64,000 nt of DNA from Lewinellaceae bacterium (GTDB taxonomy: Bacteria; Bacteroidota; Bacteroidia; Chitinophagales; Saprospiraceae). Within the stretch, counting starts at the first letter, position 1, and every line of letters begins with the position of its first letter. Below, piece by piece: positions 28,899-37,724 of this stretch. The notes below the pieces were generated by a model. The model ran no database searches and was not told the origin of the DNA. It worked only from the letters and a program-made list of their open reading frames with translations. The stretch is taken from NCBI GenBank assembly GCA_016711435.1, contig JADJSY010000004.1, forward strand, positions 161,477 to 225,476, given 5' to 3'. Position numbers and translations under genes: made by a program.

Positions 28899-30706
28899 TT
28901 ATTTCTGCACCACAAATTTCAGTGTACGGGTACCTTTCTCTGTAGCGATACGAGCCAGGTACGTACCGGAAGCCAGTTGTGGCATTTGGTACGTCACTGT
29001 TTCGTCCAGCATAGCAGCGCGGTTTTCCGTGCGCACCACGCGACCGTTGATGTCGGCGATGGTGATCGTAGCATCGGTAGGTTCCTCGAATTTTACTTTC
29101 AGGCTAACCACATCAGCGGTCGGGTTGGGGAATACGTTCAAGGCTGTTTCTGCCAATGGATTGTTATCCGCAGAGGTAAACAGCGTGAGGTACATACGCA
29201 ACACTGCATTCGGGCTGCCTTCAAACCCGCAGATCCATTCTCCACCAATATAAGTGAACGTTGATACAAAATCGGCGCGAACATTATCATTGAAAGCTGT
29301 AAAGGCTGTATTGCTGGTGCCTACATAACCGGCAGCGAGAATATAGCGGCCATTTGGCCCAACAGGACACCTGCTTCCGAAGTTTCCAGGTCATAGAGCT
29401 CTGATTCGTGCAGATCAAAACTTTCAGCGTCATCCGGCGCATCGAACGGCGCGACACCAATCGGCTCCATACTGGTACCATCCGGCTCAAAGTTGGAAAA
29501 ATCCTCTTCTACATCGTCATCGATTCTGTATAAAGTGATGTCTACATTAATATCCTCTGCCAATTGAGGGGCATCCACTGCATAAGAGAATTCGGCGACA
29601 GAGGCTTTAAACTGTTCTAAACCCGGCCCCATGCGATAGTAGTTGCCTATGGCCCAGTCTCCACCTGTGGAAGGGCGAGATGCAGTCTGCGGGCCGTTTT
29701 CTTTAGCAAAAAGGAAATCGGTCACTTCAAAAAAATCGCCATCGAAATTATCCGAATCATTGTTATCCAATGAATCTGCGGTTATTTCATACGCTACGGC
29801 GTACAAACCAATTGGCAATTCCGGTGCGTACAGGTTTTCGATAGATATGGCACTGTCAACCACACCCGGAGCCAAAGCCGGAACCGTAACACTATCGATG
29901 TGTGCAATACCCTGGAACGCACCCTGATCATCGTATTGTAATACTAACGCATACAGTTTCACATTAGTCTGCGTGGCGGTGCCCAGATTGCTGATATAGG
30001 CAAAGAACCCTAAAGAATCCGTACCAATTTGAGATTCAGGTGTAGCGTAGCTGGATAAAGGATAAAAGAAATCGGATACAGCAAGGTCGTGGGCAGGGCT
30101 GATCAGACGTACATTGTCCAATATCCACCAATATTCAAAGTTGCCAATCCATTCCCAGCGGAGATAAACGGTAGGCTGGTTGGCAGCCACACTGGAAATA
30201 TCAATGTCTGCATTCAAAGGATTCTCTGAAAAAGTGTTGAAATCAACACCTTCAAATATTTGAAAAGCCGTCCAGTTAACGTTATCTGTGCTTACAAAAA
30301 GCTGTGCATTTTCGTCTGCAGGGGTGCCAAATACAGCAATCACTGTCTCAAAAACAACATGCACCACATCTTGGCCACTGCAATCAATGGCGCCGGAGGT
30401 GAGCTGGCTTTGGTGTGGATCATCCAGTTCACCTGCACCATCGGAATCAAGGATCATAAAACCGTTCGCTTTATCAGTACCCATAAAAACTGGAGCATTC
30501 TGAATAGGTGCACGACATTCGGTTACAACATCTGTACATCTTTCCCAAAGCACGTCGTTCGGAGATGGGTCGGCAGTCGTCCATCCTGTCGGTAGGCCAG
30601 GGTTAGCAAATTGTTCCTGGTAAATTGTAACTACCTGCGCTTGCACACTGCCAATCAAGGCAATCAGTGCACATACAGTTAGAAATTTGGCAGTAAAGTG
30701 TTTCAT
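28899..30706 (-). CDS. Secreted T9SS-sorted protein, paralogue of 514-2276 (one frameshift)
   Basis: The first frame (30706-29321) has a signal peptide (FLTVCALIALIGSVQAQ). Next comes a jelly-roll-like domain with YQEQFANPGLPTGW, SDGAGELDDPHQSQL and YLRWEWIGNFEYWWILDNV, the pattern of MAM/choice-of-anchor J-type modules. After a frame change in about 29356-29369 the protein continues (VGPNGRYILAAGYVG, YIGGEWICGFEGSP). It ends in a T9SS type A domain at 29204-28899 (NVFPNPTADV, DINGRVVRT, LASGTYLARI). The last 300 or so residues align by eye with the protein at 514-2276. No enzymatic motif was seen. Confidence 0.78.
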
Positions 30707-30739
30707 GTTAAATGTTAAGTTTTAGTCTTAGAAAGACGG

Positions 30740-30747
30740 TAAAGATA
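30740..30747 (-). promoter_or_regulatory. -7 like element TATCTTTA
   Basis: On the - strand TATCTTTA, one base off TAnnTTTG, lies about 34 nt before the ATG at 30706. Confidence 0.45.
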
Positions 30748-30930
30748 AAAGGAATAAGAATCGATTCGGGTTGTTATCAATCAAATTAACGTGATTTTGC
30801 TTGGATTGTCCAAAGTGACAAGCCGGGGAAAAAGTTATTTAAGGCCGCAAACCTAATTATTTAGTTTTTTTAAACCGATTCAAAATCGTCGAAAAACAGA
30901 TTGGAGCGCCTTAAAACAGTTTTTTCAGCA

Positions 30931-32616
30931 TTATCCGGATTTTTTCACCTCTTTTTGCCAGGTATCTTTCAAGGTAACGGTCCGGTTGAATACAGGCCTT
31001 CCGTCTTTGCTGTCCGGGTCGACACAAAAGTAACCCAGCCGGGTAAATTGAAATTTATCACCTGCCTCTGTTTTGGACAAAGCCGGTTCAATCCGGGCAT
31101 TTTCAATGACCTTCAGCGAATCCGGATTTATGGTTGCTTTGAAATTTTCTTCAGCAGCCGGATCTTCTACCTGGAACAAACGGTCGTATAGCCGCACTTC
31201 AGCCTTCTGGGCGTGCGCTACCGAAAGCCAGTGGATAACTCCCTGCACTTTCAGTCCGGAACTATCCTGCCCCGAACGGCTTTCAGGAACATACGTACAA
31301 TGCACGGCCGTTACATTTCCGGCATCGTCTTTTTCTACAGATTCACAACGAATGATAAAGGCTGATTTCAGGCGTACCATGCCACCCGGCGAAAGGCGGA
31401 AATACTTCGGCGGCGGATTTTCCATAAAATCGTCCTGTTCGATATACAGTTCGCGGGAAAATGCCAGTTCGCGGGTACCCGTCGTGGGGTCTTCGGGATT
31501 GTTTTCCGTTTCCAGCCATTCGATTTTCCCTTCCGGGTAATTGGTAATGACTACTTTCAAGGGGTGTAACACTGCGAAACGGCGCAAGGCTTTTTTATTC
31601 AGGTCTTCGCGGATACAGAATTCAAGCAGCGACATTTCTATCACATTATCGCGTTTGGCCACGCCGATACGATTGGCAAACTCGCGAATACTCTCCGGCG
31701 TGTAACCCCTGCGGCGAAACGCGCTGATGGTGGGCATACGCGGGTCGTCCCAGCTGCTCACATGACCTTCTTCTACCAGTTGTTTCAATTTGCGTTTGCT
31801 GGTAACCGTGTAGGAAAGGCTCAGGCGGGCAAATTCGTATTGTTTGGATGGAAAAACACCCAGTTCCCGGATGCACCAGTCGTACAATTCGCGGTGCGGA
31901 ATAAATTCGAGGGTGCAAATGGAATGTGTAATTTGTTCGATACTGTCGCTTTGTCCGTGCGCCCAGTCGTACATCGGATAGATACACCAGTCGTCGCCCG
32001 TACGGTGGTGGTGCGCATGTTTGATGCGATAGAGGTACGGGTCGCGCATGTGCATATTGGGCGAAGCCAGGTCGATTTTGGCGCGCAGTGTACAATGCCC
32101 GTCGGGGAATTCGCCGTTTTTCATACGTTCAAATAGGGCGAGGTTCTCCTCCGGCGTTGTATCCCGATACTGATTGGGGACGCCAGGCGTAGTGGGTGTA
32201 CCTTTTTGTTCGGCCACTTCTTCCGGCGTGGAGAAATCCACATAAGCCTTTCCTTTTTCAATCAATACTTTGGCCCATTCGTACAACTGCCCGAAATAAT
32301 CGGAAGCATACAATATTTGAGCGGGTTCAAAACCCAGCCAGCGCACATCGTCGATGATGCCGTCTACATATTCCGTTTCTTCCGTCACCGGGTTGGTGTC
32401 GTCAAAGCGGAGGTTGGTTTTGCCGCCGTATTTCAGGGCAAGTCCAAAATTAAGGCAGATCGATTTCGCGTGCCCGATATGCAGGTAACCATTGGGTTCC
32501 GGCGGAAAACGCGTCAGAATACGGTCGAATTTGCCGGAAGCGAGGTCTGCTTCTATAATTTCTTCGAGAAAATTCAAGGACTCGTTGACGGCGTTGTTAT
32601 TATTATTTGTGCTCAT
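30931..32616 (-). CDS. glnS: Glutaminyl-tRNA synthetase
   Basis: The 561-residue length matches bacterial GlnRS. It has the HIGH signature (PPEPNGYLHIGHAKS, about residues 38-52), the Gln-binding region FDDTNPVTEE, YDWAHGQSDSIE, and a KMSKS-type loop (VTSKRKL near residue 270). The C-terminal anticodon-binding beta barrels follow. It charges tRNA-Gln directly, so this organism does not depend on the amidotransferase route for glutamine. It is followed by argS upstream on the same strand, separated by a palindrome of about 150 bp. Confidence 0.96.
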   Translation of the reverse strand: MSTNNNNNAVNESLNFLEEIIEADLASGKFDRILTRFPPEPNGYLHIGHAKSICLNFGLALKYGGKTNLRFDDTNPVTEETEYVDGIIDDVRWLGFEPAQILYASDYFGQLYEWAKVLIEKGKAYVDFSTPEEVAEQKGTPTTPGVPNQYRDTTPEENLALFERMKNGEFPDGHCTLRAKIDLASPNMHMRDPYLYRIKHAHHHRTGDDWCIYPMYDWAHGQSDSIEQITHSICTLEFIPHRELYDWCIRELGVFPSKQYEFARLSLSYTVTSKRKLKQLVEEGHVSSWDDPRMPTISAFRRRGYTPESIREFANRIGVAKRDNVIEMSLLEFCIREDLNKKALRRFAVLHPLKVVITNYPEGKIEWLETENNPEDPTTGTRELAFSRELYIEQDDFMENPPPKYFRLSPGGMVRLKSAFIIRCESVEKDDAGNVTAVHCTYVPESRSGQDSSGLKVQGVIHWLSVAHAQKAEVRLYDRLFQVEDPAAEENFKATINPDSLKVIENARIEPALSKTEAGDKFQFTRLGYFCVDPDSKDGRPVFNRTVTLKDTWQKEVKKSG

Positions 32617-32636
32617 TGTTCAGTAATAGTTGAGGG

Positions 32637-32786
32637 TTGATGAGGTTGATGAGGGTTTATAAGGGTTGATAAGGTTGATATACATCCACTCGGAAAAAGT
32701 AAATTGATGATCCATTTTCCCATTTTTCGAGTGGATGTATATCAACCTTATCAACCTTTATAAACCTCATCAACCTCCTCATAAAC
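32637..32786. repeat. Palindrome with 56-nt arms (GGTTGATGAGG words, AAGGTTGATATACATCC core)
   Basis: The left arm 32637-32692 pairs with the right arm 32728-32786. The inner about 25 nt (GGTTGATATACATCCACTCG) are perfect; the outer word-repeat part has small indels. It lies between the glnS start (32616) and the argS stop (32818). Confidence 0.85.
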
Positions 32787-32817
32787 CATGTGAGACAGAC
32801 TTGAATTAATGCACCCA

Positions 32818-34671
32818 TCACATTCTATTCGGCATTTCCACACCCAACAATCCCATAGCCGATTGTAATACCTTGCCTACAGCCCGGCTCAATTGCAACC
32901 GGAACGCTTTGGCAGCAGCCGTATCGGCATTAAAAATACTTAAATCATGCCAGAAGCGGTGATAACTCTTCGCCAGCGCATAACAGAAATTAGCAATCAG
33001 GGAAGGGTCATAAGCCTCCGCCGCCTGCATTACGACAGTAGGATAATCGTGCAGTGCCACCAAAAGGTCCTTTTCCTGGGGCATAATCTGTTGATATTCA
33101 GACGCTTTTGACAGGTCGATCTGCTCCCGCTCCACCCGTTGCAGGAGTCCGTTGATCCGCACAAAACTGTACTGGATATATGGCCCGGTTTGTCCCTGCA
33201 AATCCACCGATTCCTCCGGGTTGAAGATCATTTTGCGTTTGGGATGCACTTTGATAATAAAAAACTTGAGCGCTCCCATTGCTACTTTGCGCAGGTTTTC
33301 CTGCTTTTCCGCTTCCGATATCCCTTCCGTTTCTCCACGTTCGGAAGATTGCTCAGCGGCAATACGAATCACCTCTGCAATCAGGTCGTCGGCGTCCACA
33401 ACGGTGCCTTCCCTGGTTTTCATCCGGCCGGTCGGCAGTTCCACCAGGCCGTAAGACAAGTGAAACAGTCCATCGGCATACGGTTCGCCAAGGCGTTTGA
33501 GCGCCTCGAACAATACCTGAAAATGGTAATTCTGTTCATCAGCCACCACATAGATATACCGCTCGCAGCCCAGTTCTTCGTGGCGCATTTGTGCAGTACC
33601 CATGTCCTGCGTGATGTAAACGGAGGTGCCGTCTGCCCGCAGCACTACTTTTTGATCGTATCCGGCATCCGTGAGGTCGATCCACACCGAGCCGTCTTCT
33701 TTTTTGAAAAAAACGTTTTTTTCCAGCCCCTGTTCCACAATATCCTTGCCCAGCAGGTAAGTATTACTTTCATAATACAGTTTGTCAAATTTGACGCCCA
33801 GGTCCTGGTAGGTTTTATCAAAACCTTCATACACCCAGCCATTCATTTTTTGCCACAATGCAAGCGTCTCCGGGTCGTGGTCTTCCCATTTCAGCAACAT
33901 TTCCCGCACGGCTGCGCCCAGCACGGAATATTCGTTGAACCACTTGTTTTTGAAGTCCTTAAAAAAATCGCCCGGCGCCTGACCGGGTTTCTGTTTTTCA
34001 ACAAGAACGGCCTGACCAGCCGCCGTATTTTGCCATGCCGCGTATTCTTCCTTGATTTTTTGTTCGAAAAGCACATAATAGTCACCTACAAAATGGTCGC
34101 TCTTGATGCCTTCACTAGCAGGCGTCTTACCTGCTCCAAAGCTCAGCCACGATACCATACTCTTGCAACTCGCCACGCCACGGTCGTTGACAATCTGTGT
34201 CTTCACCACCTCGTAACCAACCGCTTCCAGTATCTGGGTGCAGGACCAACCGAGCAAAATATTGCGGATATGACCCAGGTGTAAGGGTTTATTGGTGTTG
34301 GGCGAGGAAAATTCCACCATCACTTTTTTGCCGTTGACGGGCTGCCTGCCATAATCAGGCTGTGCAACGGTGCTATTCAAAAACTGTTGCCAGTATGCAT
34401 CGCTGATTTCGAGGTTTAAAAAACCTTTCACAACGTTGTATGCGCGGATTTCAGGCACAGTTTCCTGTAAAAAGGCCCCGATTTCAGCGGCGGCGGCATC
34501 GGGCGCCTTTTTGGCTACTTTGACAAATGGAAAAATGACCACTGAATAGTCGCCCGTAAAATCGGACGGCGTGTTGTTCACCTGCACTTTTGCAGGATCG
34601 GTCGCTTCGCCATACAATTCTGTAACGGCCTTGGCCACGGCATTCTGGAGAATAGATACTATATTGGACAT
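32818..34671 (-). CDS. argS: Arginyl-tRNA synthetase
   Basis: I take the ATG at 34671 (MSNIVSILQNAV); the frame extends six codons further with no support. The protein has the N-terminal Arg-S domain and the HIGH signature (PNTNKPLHLGHIRN, about residue 125). It continues through the Rossmann core (YVVADEQNYHFQVLFEAL), GRMKTREGTVVDADDLI and a C-terminal DALR anticodon domain (ALHDYPTVVMQAAE, RFWHDLSIFN). ArgRS charges tRNA-Arg and, like GlnRS, needs tRNA for activation. A TACTTTTG promoter lies about 100 nt upstream. Confidence 0.96.
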   Translation of the reverse strand: MSNIVSILQNAVAKAVTELYGEATDPAKVQVNNTPSDFTGDYSVVIFPFVKVAKKAPDAAAAEIGAFLQETVPEIRAYNVVKGFLNLEISDAYWQQFLNSTVAQPDYGRQPVNGKKVMVEFSSPNTNKPLHLGHIRNILLGWSCTQILEAVGYEVVKTQIVNDRGVASCKSMVSWLSFGAGKTPASEGIKSDHFVGDYYVLFEQKIKEEYAAWQNTAAGQAVLVEKQKPGQAPGDFFKDFKNKWFNEYSVLGAAVREMLLKWEDHDPETLALWQKMNGWVYEGFDKTYQDLGVKFDKLYYESNTYLLGKDIVEQGLEKNVFFKKEDGSVWIDLTDAGYDQKVVLRADGTSVYITQDMGTAQMRHEELGCERYIYVVADEQNYHFQVLFEALKRLGEPYADGLFHLSYGLVELPTGRMKTREGTVVDADDLIAEVIRIAAEQSSERGETEGISEAEKQENLRKVAMGALKFFIIKVHPKRKMIFNPEESVDLQGQTGPYIQYSFVRINGLLQRVEREQIDLSKASEYQQIMPQEKDLLVALHDYPTVVMQAAEAYDPSLIANFCYALAKSYHRFWHDLSIFNADTAAAKAFRLQLSRAVGKVLQSAMGLLGVEMPNRM

Positions 34672-34772
34672 AAAAGGGCAAAATTGCAAAGGACAAAAGG
34701 CAAAATAAAGCGTTGAATTACAAAAGAGTTCTAACTACTCATTACGCCTATAACCTAAAAAAAATAAGGGCG

Positions 34773-34780
34773 CAAAAGTA
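34773..34780 (-). promoter_or_regulatory. -7 element TACTTTTG
   Basis: On the - strand TACTTTTG, about 102 nt before the argS ATG. Confidence 0.55.
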
Positions 34781-34802
34781 GCAGTTTTCTGCTCAACGTT
34801 GT

Positions 34803-34917
34803 AGAGGGTTGAGAGTTTGAGAGGTTTGATGGTTTGAGGTGGTTACCTTAAAGCCAAGAGCCTCAAACCTCTCAACCTCAACCATTCAAACTATCTCAAA
34901 CCTTCAAACTCTCAACC
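34803..34917. repeat. Palindromic spacer, GGTTTGATGG family
   Basis: The left side has GAGGGTTGAGAGTTTGAG and GGTTTGATGG, then GGTGGTTACC and AAGCCAAGAG. The right side has CCTCAAACCTCTCAACC words. The right edge overlaps the stop codon of the gluQ-like gene at 34896. Arms are imperfect. Confidence 0.65.
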
Positions 34918-35771
34918 ATTTCCAACATCCCCTTCGCCGTTTTAATTCCCTCGGTCGGCAAATCCAGGACGGCAGCGCATGGCTGAAAAACGGATTGAGG
35001 CTCCAGGCCGGCAGTACGCATGGCTTGCAAGGAGTCAGACCCTGTCGATTTAGACATCTTTTCGCCGGATGTATCCAGTAACAAAGGGTGGTGTAAAAAA
35101 TTGATTTTCAGGAAATTAGCATCGCCAATACAGGACGCCAGCCATTGTTGCGCCTGTGTGGAAGCCTCCAGATCGAGGCCTCGAATGGCATGTGTTACTC
35201 CAAAATAAACATCGTCGACCATACTGGCGATTTGGTAGGCCGGCAATCCATCCCGGCGGCGTACGACAAAATCAGGCAAGGGAAAACCGGCAGGCGTTCT
35301 GATACGCCATGACACATCGGGGGCGTCGAGTGAAAGCCCCTGCTCCCGAAACGCCTCCGGGTATTTCCCCTCAAATGGCGCCAAAGCACTGCGCGATTTT
35401 TGACAGGCAAACAACAAACCCGTTGCGCGCAATTTTTCCAATTGTTTATGATAAAGGGGCAAACGCAGGTGCTGCGACCAGTTATTTTCAAAATCCGCAA
35501 CTGAACGGGGGCCATCATCCCAGTCGAGACCGAGCCATTCCAGGCTGTCGAAAACATCCTGTACATAGGCAGGTCGTTTTCGGTCGGCATCCAGGTCGTC
35601 AATGCGCAACAGCAGGCTACCCTTGTTCAGGCGAGCTGCCAACCAGTTTAAAACAAAATTCAGCGCATTGCCGGTATGCAGGTAACCGGAAGGCGTGGGC
35701 GCAAGGCGCAGGCGGCAGCCCGTTCCGGCAGAGTGGACAAAAGTGTGGAATGATTGTCCGAAAGGGCTCAT
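34896..35771 (-). CDS. gluQ: Glutamyl-Q tRNA(Asp) synthetase-like protein
   Basis: The 291-residue protein holds only the catalytic domain of glutamyl-tRNA synthetase and no anticodon-binding domain, which fits YadB/GluQ. It has the HIGH variant (APTPSGYLHTGNAL, about residues 24-37), LRIDDLDADRKR near 55 and an intact KMSKS (SGEKMSKSTG near 240). GluQ attaches Glu to queuosine in tRNA-Asp. The zinc-binding cysteine set of classic GluQ is mostly missing (one Cys in FACQKSRSAL). The name is from size and motifs; another GluRS-like role is possible. Confidence 0.75.
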   Translation of the reverse strand: MSPFGQSFHTFVHSAGTGCRLRLAPTPSGYLHTGNALNFVLNWLAARLNKGSLLLRIDDLDADRKRPAYVQDVFDSLEWLGLDWDDGPRSVADFENNWSQHLRLPLYHKQLEKLRATGLLFACQKSRSALAPFEGKYPEAFREQGLSLDAPDVSWRIRTPAGFPLPDFVVRRRDGLPAYQIASMVDDVYFGVTHAIRGLDLEASTQAQQWLASCIGDANFLKINFLHHPLLLDTSGEKMSKSTGSDSLQAMRTAGLEPQSVFQPCAAVLDLPTEGIKTAKGMLEMVESLKV

Positions 35772-35790
35772 GATCAGGGATGAGGGTTTT

Positions 35791-35876
35791 CAGGGATGAG
35801 GGATGAGGAATGAGGAATGCCGAGCGTTATGTCGGACATAACGCTCGGCATCCATCATCCCTCATTCCTCATTCCT
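35791..35876. repeat. Palindrome, GGGATGAGG words with ATGCCGAGCGTTATGTC core, copy 1
   Basis: Arms meet at about 35833. The core ATGCCGAGCGTTATGTC and its complement are perfect, flanked by GGGATGAGG/GGAATGAGG words and their complements. The right edge overlaps the stop of the lipoprotein gene at 35869. A near-identical element lies at 49570. Confidence 0.88.
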
Positions 35877-36420
35877 GAATTAATATTTCAGTGCGTTTTT
35901 GCTGCATTTTTTCAAATTCCCGAATGATCTCTTCCGGCGATTTGCCCAGCATTTTCAGGGAATTTTGCGCATCGTCAGCAAAATCGGGGTCATTGGGATA
36001 TCGTTGCAGGAACAACTCGTAAGTCGTTTTAGCAGTAGCGAGGTCGCTCAGGTCATTTTCGTATACAAAAGCCAGCATAAAAAGTGCGGTCGGCGCCTTC
36101 GCATGTTGTGGCATTTCATTTGCAACTTTTCCATACAATTCGACGGCTTTTTGCGGCTTTTCAATGGTTTTTGCCAGTCCGGCCGCCTTGAGCAACACGG
36201 AAGCATATTTATCAGGATCAATAGTCTGTACCAATGCGGCCAGTTCTTCTGAAATCTGGATAAATGCAATGGCCTTTTCTTTATCCACTACCTTGGTTCC
36301 GCCAAATTCCTTATCGAGGACAAGCAATTGTTGTTCGAGTTGGGCGACTTTTTGAGCGGGATCCGTTTTACAGGCAACAAAAGCAAGTGTAAAAAGAACA
36401 AAAAGTAAATGCTTTCTCAT
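35869..36420 (-). CDS. TPR-like lipoprotein
   Basis: The 183-residue protein has a lipoprotein signal (LLFVLFTLAFVAC, lipobox FVAC) and a helical body. Tetratricopeptide-like pairs are visible (KAVELYGKVANEMPQHAKA, then TAKTTYELFLQRYPNDPDF). The second matches the BamD/YbgF-type TPR motif. Such outer-membrane lipoproteins serve as scaffolds for envelope assembly; the partner is not evident here. It is followed by the gluQ-like gene on the same strand. Confidence 0.75.
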   Translation of the reverse strand: MRKHLLFVLFTLAFVACKTDPAQKVAQLEQQLLVLDKEFGGTKVVDKEKAIAFIQISEELAALVQTIDPDKYASVLLKAAGLAKTIEKPQKAVELYGKVANEMPQHAKAPTALFMLAFVYENDLSDLATAKTTYELFLQRYPNDPDFADDAQNSLKMLGKSPEEIIREFEKMQQKRTEILIQE

Positions 36421-36469
36421 GGCTTTGTTTATACTAAAAAATTGAATTTCAATATTTTATGAACCCGTC

Positions 36470-36521
36470 CGGCAGATAAAGCAACCGGTACAATTCGGCA
36501 GCTAAAGCAGCCGGTACAATT
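36470..36521. repeat. 26-bp tandem duplication
   Basis: Two adjacent 26-bp units (CGGCAGATAAAGCAACCGG and CGGCAGCTAAAGCAGCCGG, each ending TACAATT) differ at two positions. The second reaches into the stop codon of purM. Confidence 0.8.
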
Positions 36522-37704
36522 ACGCTCCATAATCAAAAAATCCATATGGGCTTTTCACCGTCACGCGTTCACCCTGTCCCCGTTTGACGCGACCAATGAT
36601 ACGCGCCTCTATTCCGTACTTTTCTGCAACGGCCATGACTGCATCGGCATTTTTAGGCGACAAATATATCTCCAACCGATGCCCCATATTGAAAATCTGG
36701 TACATCTCTCTCCAATCGGTACCGCTGCTTTGCTGAATCAGGCGGAATAACGGCGGCAGTTCAAATAGATTGTCTTTGACAAGGTGTACATCTTTGACAA
36801 ATTTGAGCGCTTTTGTTTGTCCGCCACCGGTTACATGAATCAGCCCATGAATTTTTTTACGGTGGTGCCGCAGGATTTCCTGTAACACCGGAAGATAGGT
36901 TCTGGTTGGCGACAGGATCAGTTTGCCTACTGAAATTTCTTGGCTACCTGCGCCGTCAGGGACTGTAATCAAATCTGTAAGTTGTTGATTTCCAGTATAA
37001 ACAACCGCATCCGGGAGATGGGGATCAAAACTTTCCGGATATTTTTCGGCATATTTTTTTGACAATACATCGTGCCGGGCAGCGGTCAGGCCGTTGCTGC
37101 CCATGCCGCCGTTGTATTCCGTCTCGTATGTAGCCTTGCCGAAAGACGCCAGTCCGACAATGACGTCGCCCGGACGAATATGGCTTACCATGACTTCACT
37201 GCGTTTCATGCGGGCGAAAGCCGTAAAACCCACATCTATGGTGCGCACGATATCGCCCACATCGGCGGTTTCGCCGCCGGCTAAGTGGATATGTACGCCA
37301 TGCCGTTGCATTGTTTCCACAAAATCGGAGGTGCCGCGTATCACGGCTGCAATGACATCGCCGGTGATCAGGTTTTTGTTACGGCCAATCGTACTGCTGA
37401 GCATAATGTTGTCGACGCAGCCCACACAGGCCATATCATCCAGGTTCATCACGATTGCATCCTGCGCCACGCCCGGCCATACGGAAAGATCGCCCGTTTC
37501 GCGCCAGTAGAGGTAGGCAAGGCTGGTTTTGGTGCCTGCCGTATCAGCGTGCAGGAGATTGCAATGGCGGGCGCTTCCTGCGGCAAAATCGGGTAATATT
37601 TTGCAGAAAGCATTGGGATACAAACCTTTATCCAGGTGCTGAATTGCGGCGTGTACTTCGTCTTTGGAGGCCGAAACCCCGCGCAGGTCATATTTTAAAT
37701 TCAT
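36520..37704 (-). CDS. purM: Phosphoribosylformylglycinamidine cyclo-ligase (AIR synthetase)
   Basis: This 394-residue PurM-fold protein closes the imidazole ring in purine synthesis (FGAM to AIR, using ATP). Visible features are the N-terminal substrate loop (LLHADTAGTKTSLAYLYW), DAIVMNLDDMACVGC, the Gly-rich GGETADVGD, VGLASFGKATYE and HVTGGGQTKALKF. It is somewhat longer than the E. coli enzyme, as in the variant Bacteroidota form. It begins 20 bp after the GlmU-like gene ends and is probably in one operon with it. Confidence 0.9.
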   Translation of the reverse strand: MNLKYDLRGVSASKDEVHAAIQHLDKGLYPNAFCKILPDFAAGSARHCNLLHADTAGTKTSLAYLYWRETGDLSVWPGVAQDAIVMNLDDMACVGCVDNIMLSSTIGRNKNLITGDVIAAVIRGTSDFVETMQRHGVHIHLAGGETADVGDIVRTIDVGFTAFARMKRSEVMVSHIRPGDVIVGLASFGKATYETEYNGGMGSNGLTAARHDVLSKKYAEKYPESFDPHLPDAVVYTGNQQLTDLITVPDGAGSQEISVGKLILSPTRTYLPVLQEILRHHRKKIHGLIHVTGGGQTKALKFVKDVHLVKDNLFELPPLFRLIQQSSGTDWREMYQIFNMGHRLEIYLSPKNADAVMAVAEKYGIEARIIGRVKRGQGERVTVKSPYGFFDYGA

Positions 37705-37724
37705 GATAGTGCAGGCAGAAGATA

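Noticed and set aside
34896..35771. Truncated gltX pseudogene
   Set aside because: The frame is intact with both HIGH-like and KMSKS motifs and ends cleanly at the size of GluQ, so it is not a broken GluRS.
36520..37704. Selenophosphate synthetase or ThiL-type member of the PurM fold
   Set aside because: Residue pattern and its purine-type substrate loop fit AIR synthetase best.
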